From Hydractinia symbiolongicarpus (Eukaryota; Cnidaria; Hydrozoa; Anthoathecata; Hydractiniidae): a stretch of 64,000 nucleotides of DNA. Below the pieces are notes generated by a model. The model saw only the letters and a list, made by a program, of their open reading frames with translations. It was not told the origin of the DNA and searched no databases. Positions within the stretch are counted from its first letter, which is position 1; the number at the start of each line of letters is the position of its first letter. The DNA lies in assembly GCF_029227915.1 (NCBI RefSeq), contig NC_079878.1, forward strand, positions 28,237,501 to 28,301,500, in the 5' to 3' direction. A program made the position numbers and the translations under genes. Positions 62,176-64,000 of this stretch are shown in pieces.

Positions 62176-64000
62176 CGATAAAATAGAGACATTCTCAAAA
62201 ACTACATTTCATTGATTTTCAGGCGGTATCAGTCCGCTTCAGTTACAACGTTTGCGTCACATATTCGTACCAGCATGTATTTAGCGATATGTTTCTCACA
62301 TTACTAGGTTGCATCGCTTTTAACAGTGAAACCATTGACTGTGGGACTAAATTGAACTGATTTTTGACTGTGGTGTTATAAATGTTTTAAGTGAGACAAT
62401 TGGACTCCAAGAAGTACCATTCTTCTTAATTTGACATGATTGCCAAAACTCAGCGATTACACTGGGCGCAGTGGTAGCGCTTCACTTAAAAATTAAGAAA
62501 AAAAAGTCATTTTTAACTGTGGGACCAATCCTAGCCCTTAGCGCGCGCTGAAGAAATAGCGACAGTTTCAAAAACTACATTTCACAGACTTTCTAACGGT
62601 GTCAGTCCGTTTGAGTTAAAACGGTTGGGTAACATATTCGTACCAACATGTATTTAGCGATATTTTTCTGATATTACTAGGTTGCATCGCTTTTAACAAG
62701 GAAGCGATTGACTGTGGGACTTAATTGAACTGATTTTGGACTTTGACCTCATAAATGTGATAAATGAGACAATTGGACCCAAGAAATAACATTCTTCTTA
62801 ACTCGACATGATTGCCGGAACTCAGCGATTACACTGGACCCTGTGGCAGCGCTTCATTTAAAAATATAGATAAATAAGTCTTTTTTTAGTATGGGACCAA
62901 TCCTGGCCCTTAGCACGCGTCAAAAAAATAGAGACATTCTCAAAAACTACATTTCATTGATTTCCTGGCGGTATCAGTCCGCCTTAGTTACAACGTTTGC
63001 GTCACATATTCGTACCAGCATGTATTTAGCGATATGTTTCTCACATTACTAGGTTGCATCGCTTTTATCAGTGAAACCATTGACTGTGGGACTAAATTGA
63101 ACTGGTTTTTGACTGTGGCGTTATAAATGTTTTAAGTGAGACAATTGGACTCCAAGAAGTAACATTCTTCTTAATTTGACATGATTGCCGAAACTCAGCG
63201 ATTACACTGGGCGCAGTGGTAGCGCTTTATTTAAAAATTAAGAAAAAAAAGACATTTTTGACTGTGGGACCTATCCTAGCCGTTAGCGCGCGCTGAAGGA
63301 ATAGCGACAGTTTCAAAAACTACATTTCACAGACTTTCTAACGGTGTCAGTCCGTTTGAGTTAAAACGGTTGGATCACATATTCGTACCAACATGTATTT
63401 AGCGATATTTTTCTGATATTACTAGATTGCATCGCTTTTAACAGTGAAACGATTGACTGTGGGACGTAATTGAACTGATTTTGGACTTTGACCTCATAAA
63501 TGTGATACATAAGACAATTGGACCCAAGAAATAACATTCTTCTTAACTCGACATGATTGCCGGAACTCAGCGATTACACTGGACCCTGTGGTAGCGCTTC
63601 ATTTAAAAATTTAGATAAATAAGTGTTTTTTTAGTGTGGGACCAATCCTGGCCCTTAGCACGCGCCGATAAAATAGAGACATTCTCAAAAACTACATTTC
63701 ATTCATTTCCAGGCGGTATCAGTCCGCCTCAGTTACAACGTTTGCGTCACATATTCGTACCAGCATGTATTTAGCGATATGTTTCTCACATTACTAGGTT
63801 GCATTGCTTTTAACAGTGAAACCATTGACTGTGGGACTAAATTGAACTGATTTTTGACTGCGGCGTTATAAATGTTTTAAGTGAGACAATTGGACTCCAA
63901 GAAGTAACATTCTTCTTAATTTGACACGATTGCCGAAACTCAGCGATTACACTGGGCGCAGTGGTAGCGCTTCATTTGAAAATTAAGAAAAAAAGTCATT

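Larger units (their letters stand above)
61350..62709. repeat. Duplicated dimer carrying the same rare deletion (680 bp unit)
   Basis: Two X2 monomers of only 307 bp (61350, 62030), each followed by a Y, are 680 bp apart. In both, the 77 bp between GCGATTACAC and AGCACGCGCC are lost. A 12 bp tandem duplication of CACAGCACGCGC is present at 61472-61495 and 62152-62175. Such a complex junction would not arise twice by chance, so the dimer was duplicated after the deletion. Confidence 0.93.
1..64000. repeat. Satellite DNA array, ~373 bp monomer, uniform head-to-tail orientation
   Basis: The motif GACTGTGGGAC, or a close variant, recurs about every 373 bp across the window and always on the same strand. 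Typical monomers are 371-375 bp; two subclasses are 362 bp. The parts most alike in all types are the monomer junction (ATCGCTTTTAACAGTGAAAC followed by the GACTGTGGGAC start) and a block near offset 290 around ATTCGTACCAACATG. The central segment near offsets 180-230 varies most. GC is about 39% in a counted X monomer. Nothing that is not satellite interrupts the array. No protein-coding, rRNA or tRNA signal is visible on either strand. The size and HOR organisation are typical of eukaryotic centromeric or pericentromeric satellites; the family is not one I recognise. Confidence 0.98.
25800..64000. repeat. Region C: alternating X-Y dimer array (52 dimers)
   Basis: X monomers carry GGACTTTGACCTCATAAATG, GGACCCAAGAAATAAC and CAGTCCGCCTCAGTTAC. 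Y monomers carry GGGACTAAATTGAAC, TTTTAAGTGAGACAATTGG and AAATTAAGAAAAAAAAGTC. X and Y alternate without exception from 25800 to the right edge; the last Y, from 63827, is cut by the window end. Subtypes define HORs. X1 (362 bp) has a 10 bp deletion and GCTGTTAACAG. X2 has GTAATTG and GTGAGACATAAG. Y1 has GGTTGGATCA. Y2 has AAGGAATAGC and AAAAGGATTGGG. Y resembles M3 of region A. Confidence 0.95.
50259..64000. repeat. Irregular HOR block on the X-Y dimer, right end of window
   Basis: X starts: 50259, 51004, 51748, 52483, 53218, 53953, 54698, 55442, 56178, 56923, 57658, 58393, 59138, 59882, 60616, 61350, 62030, 62710, 63455. Y starts: 50631, 51375, 52110, 52845, 53580, 54325, 55070, 55804, 56550, 57285, 58020, 58765, 59510, 60243, 60977, 61657, 62337, 63082, 63827. 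X2 recurs at irregular multiples of the dimer. The last Y is cut off after 174 bp, so the array continues beyond the window. Confidence 0.92.

Noticed and set aside
1-64000. TATA-box-like TTATAAATG near offset 45 in many monomers, as a possible promoter
   Set aside because: It is a common AT-rich string repeated with the satellite. There is no start site, gene or second promoter element to support it.
1-64000. CRISPR array, because of regular direct repeats
   Set aside because: The repeated unit is ~373 bp with no short repeat/unique spacer structure. The sequence between conserved blocks is itself repeated.
1-64000. LTRs or other mobile-element ends, because of long near-identical direct repeats
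   Set aside because: Repeats are contiguous and in tandem, with no internal coding region, target-site duplication, primer-binding site or polypurine tract.

Overview
The whole 64 kb window is one satellite-DNA array with no gene in it. A monomer of about 373 bp is repeated head to tail in a single orientation from the first base to the last. I count roughly 176 full or partial monomers. I set the monomer start at the conserved junction motif GACTGTGGGAC and read the starts by hand; they are listed block by block. I see no protein gene, RNA gene, transposon, CRISPR array or other non-satellite insertion on either strand. All short open frames are by-products of the repeat. Monomer GC is about 39% by hand count of one monomer.

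Layout. Region A (1-15458) is built from an 8-monomer higher-order repeat (HOR), M1 to M8, of 2975/2972 bp. Two intact copies are followed by rearranged copies: a skip, an internal deletion, a hybrid segment, and a 2412 bp scarred derivative that was itself duplicated. Region B (15459-25799) is heterogeneous. It has truncated and chimeric monomers mixing the types seen on both sides, and one short-lived 5-monomer HOR of 1861 bp. Region C (25800-64000) is a strict two-type array: X and Y monomers alternate through 52 consecutive pairs without a phase error. On that dimer sit 4-mer (1480 or 1489 bp), 6-mer (2215 bp) and irregular HORs, plus several very recent dimer duplications.

Organism. Tandem HOR satellite on this scale means a eukaryotic chromosome, most likely centromeric or pericentromeric heterochromatin. 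CpG is not depleted (12 observed against about 13 expected in one 362 bp monomer). This argues mildly against a heavily CpG-methylated genome such as a vertebrate's and would fit many invertebrates. I do not recognise the satellite family and cannot name the species.

Working model (inference). One ancestral family of about 373 bp diversified into several types, region B being closest to that mixed state. Unequal exchange and amplification then fixed an 8-mer to the left and an X-Y dimer to the right. Shared scars (deletions, type switches, a 12 bp microduplication) give the relative order of many of these events.
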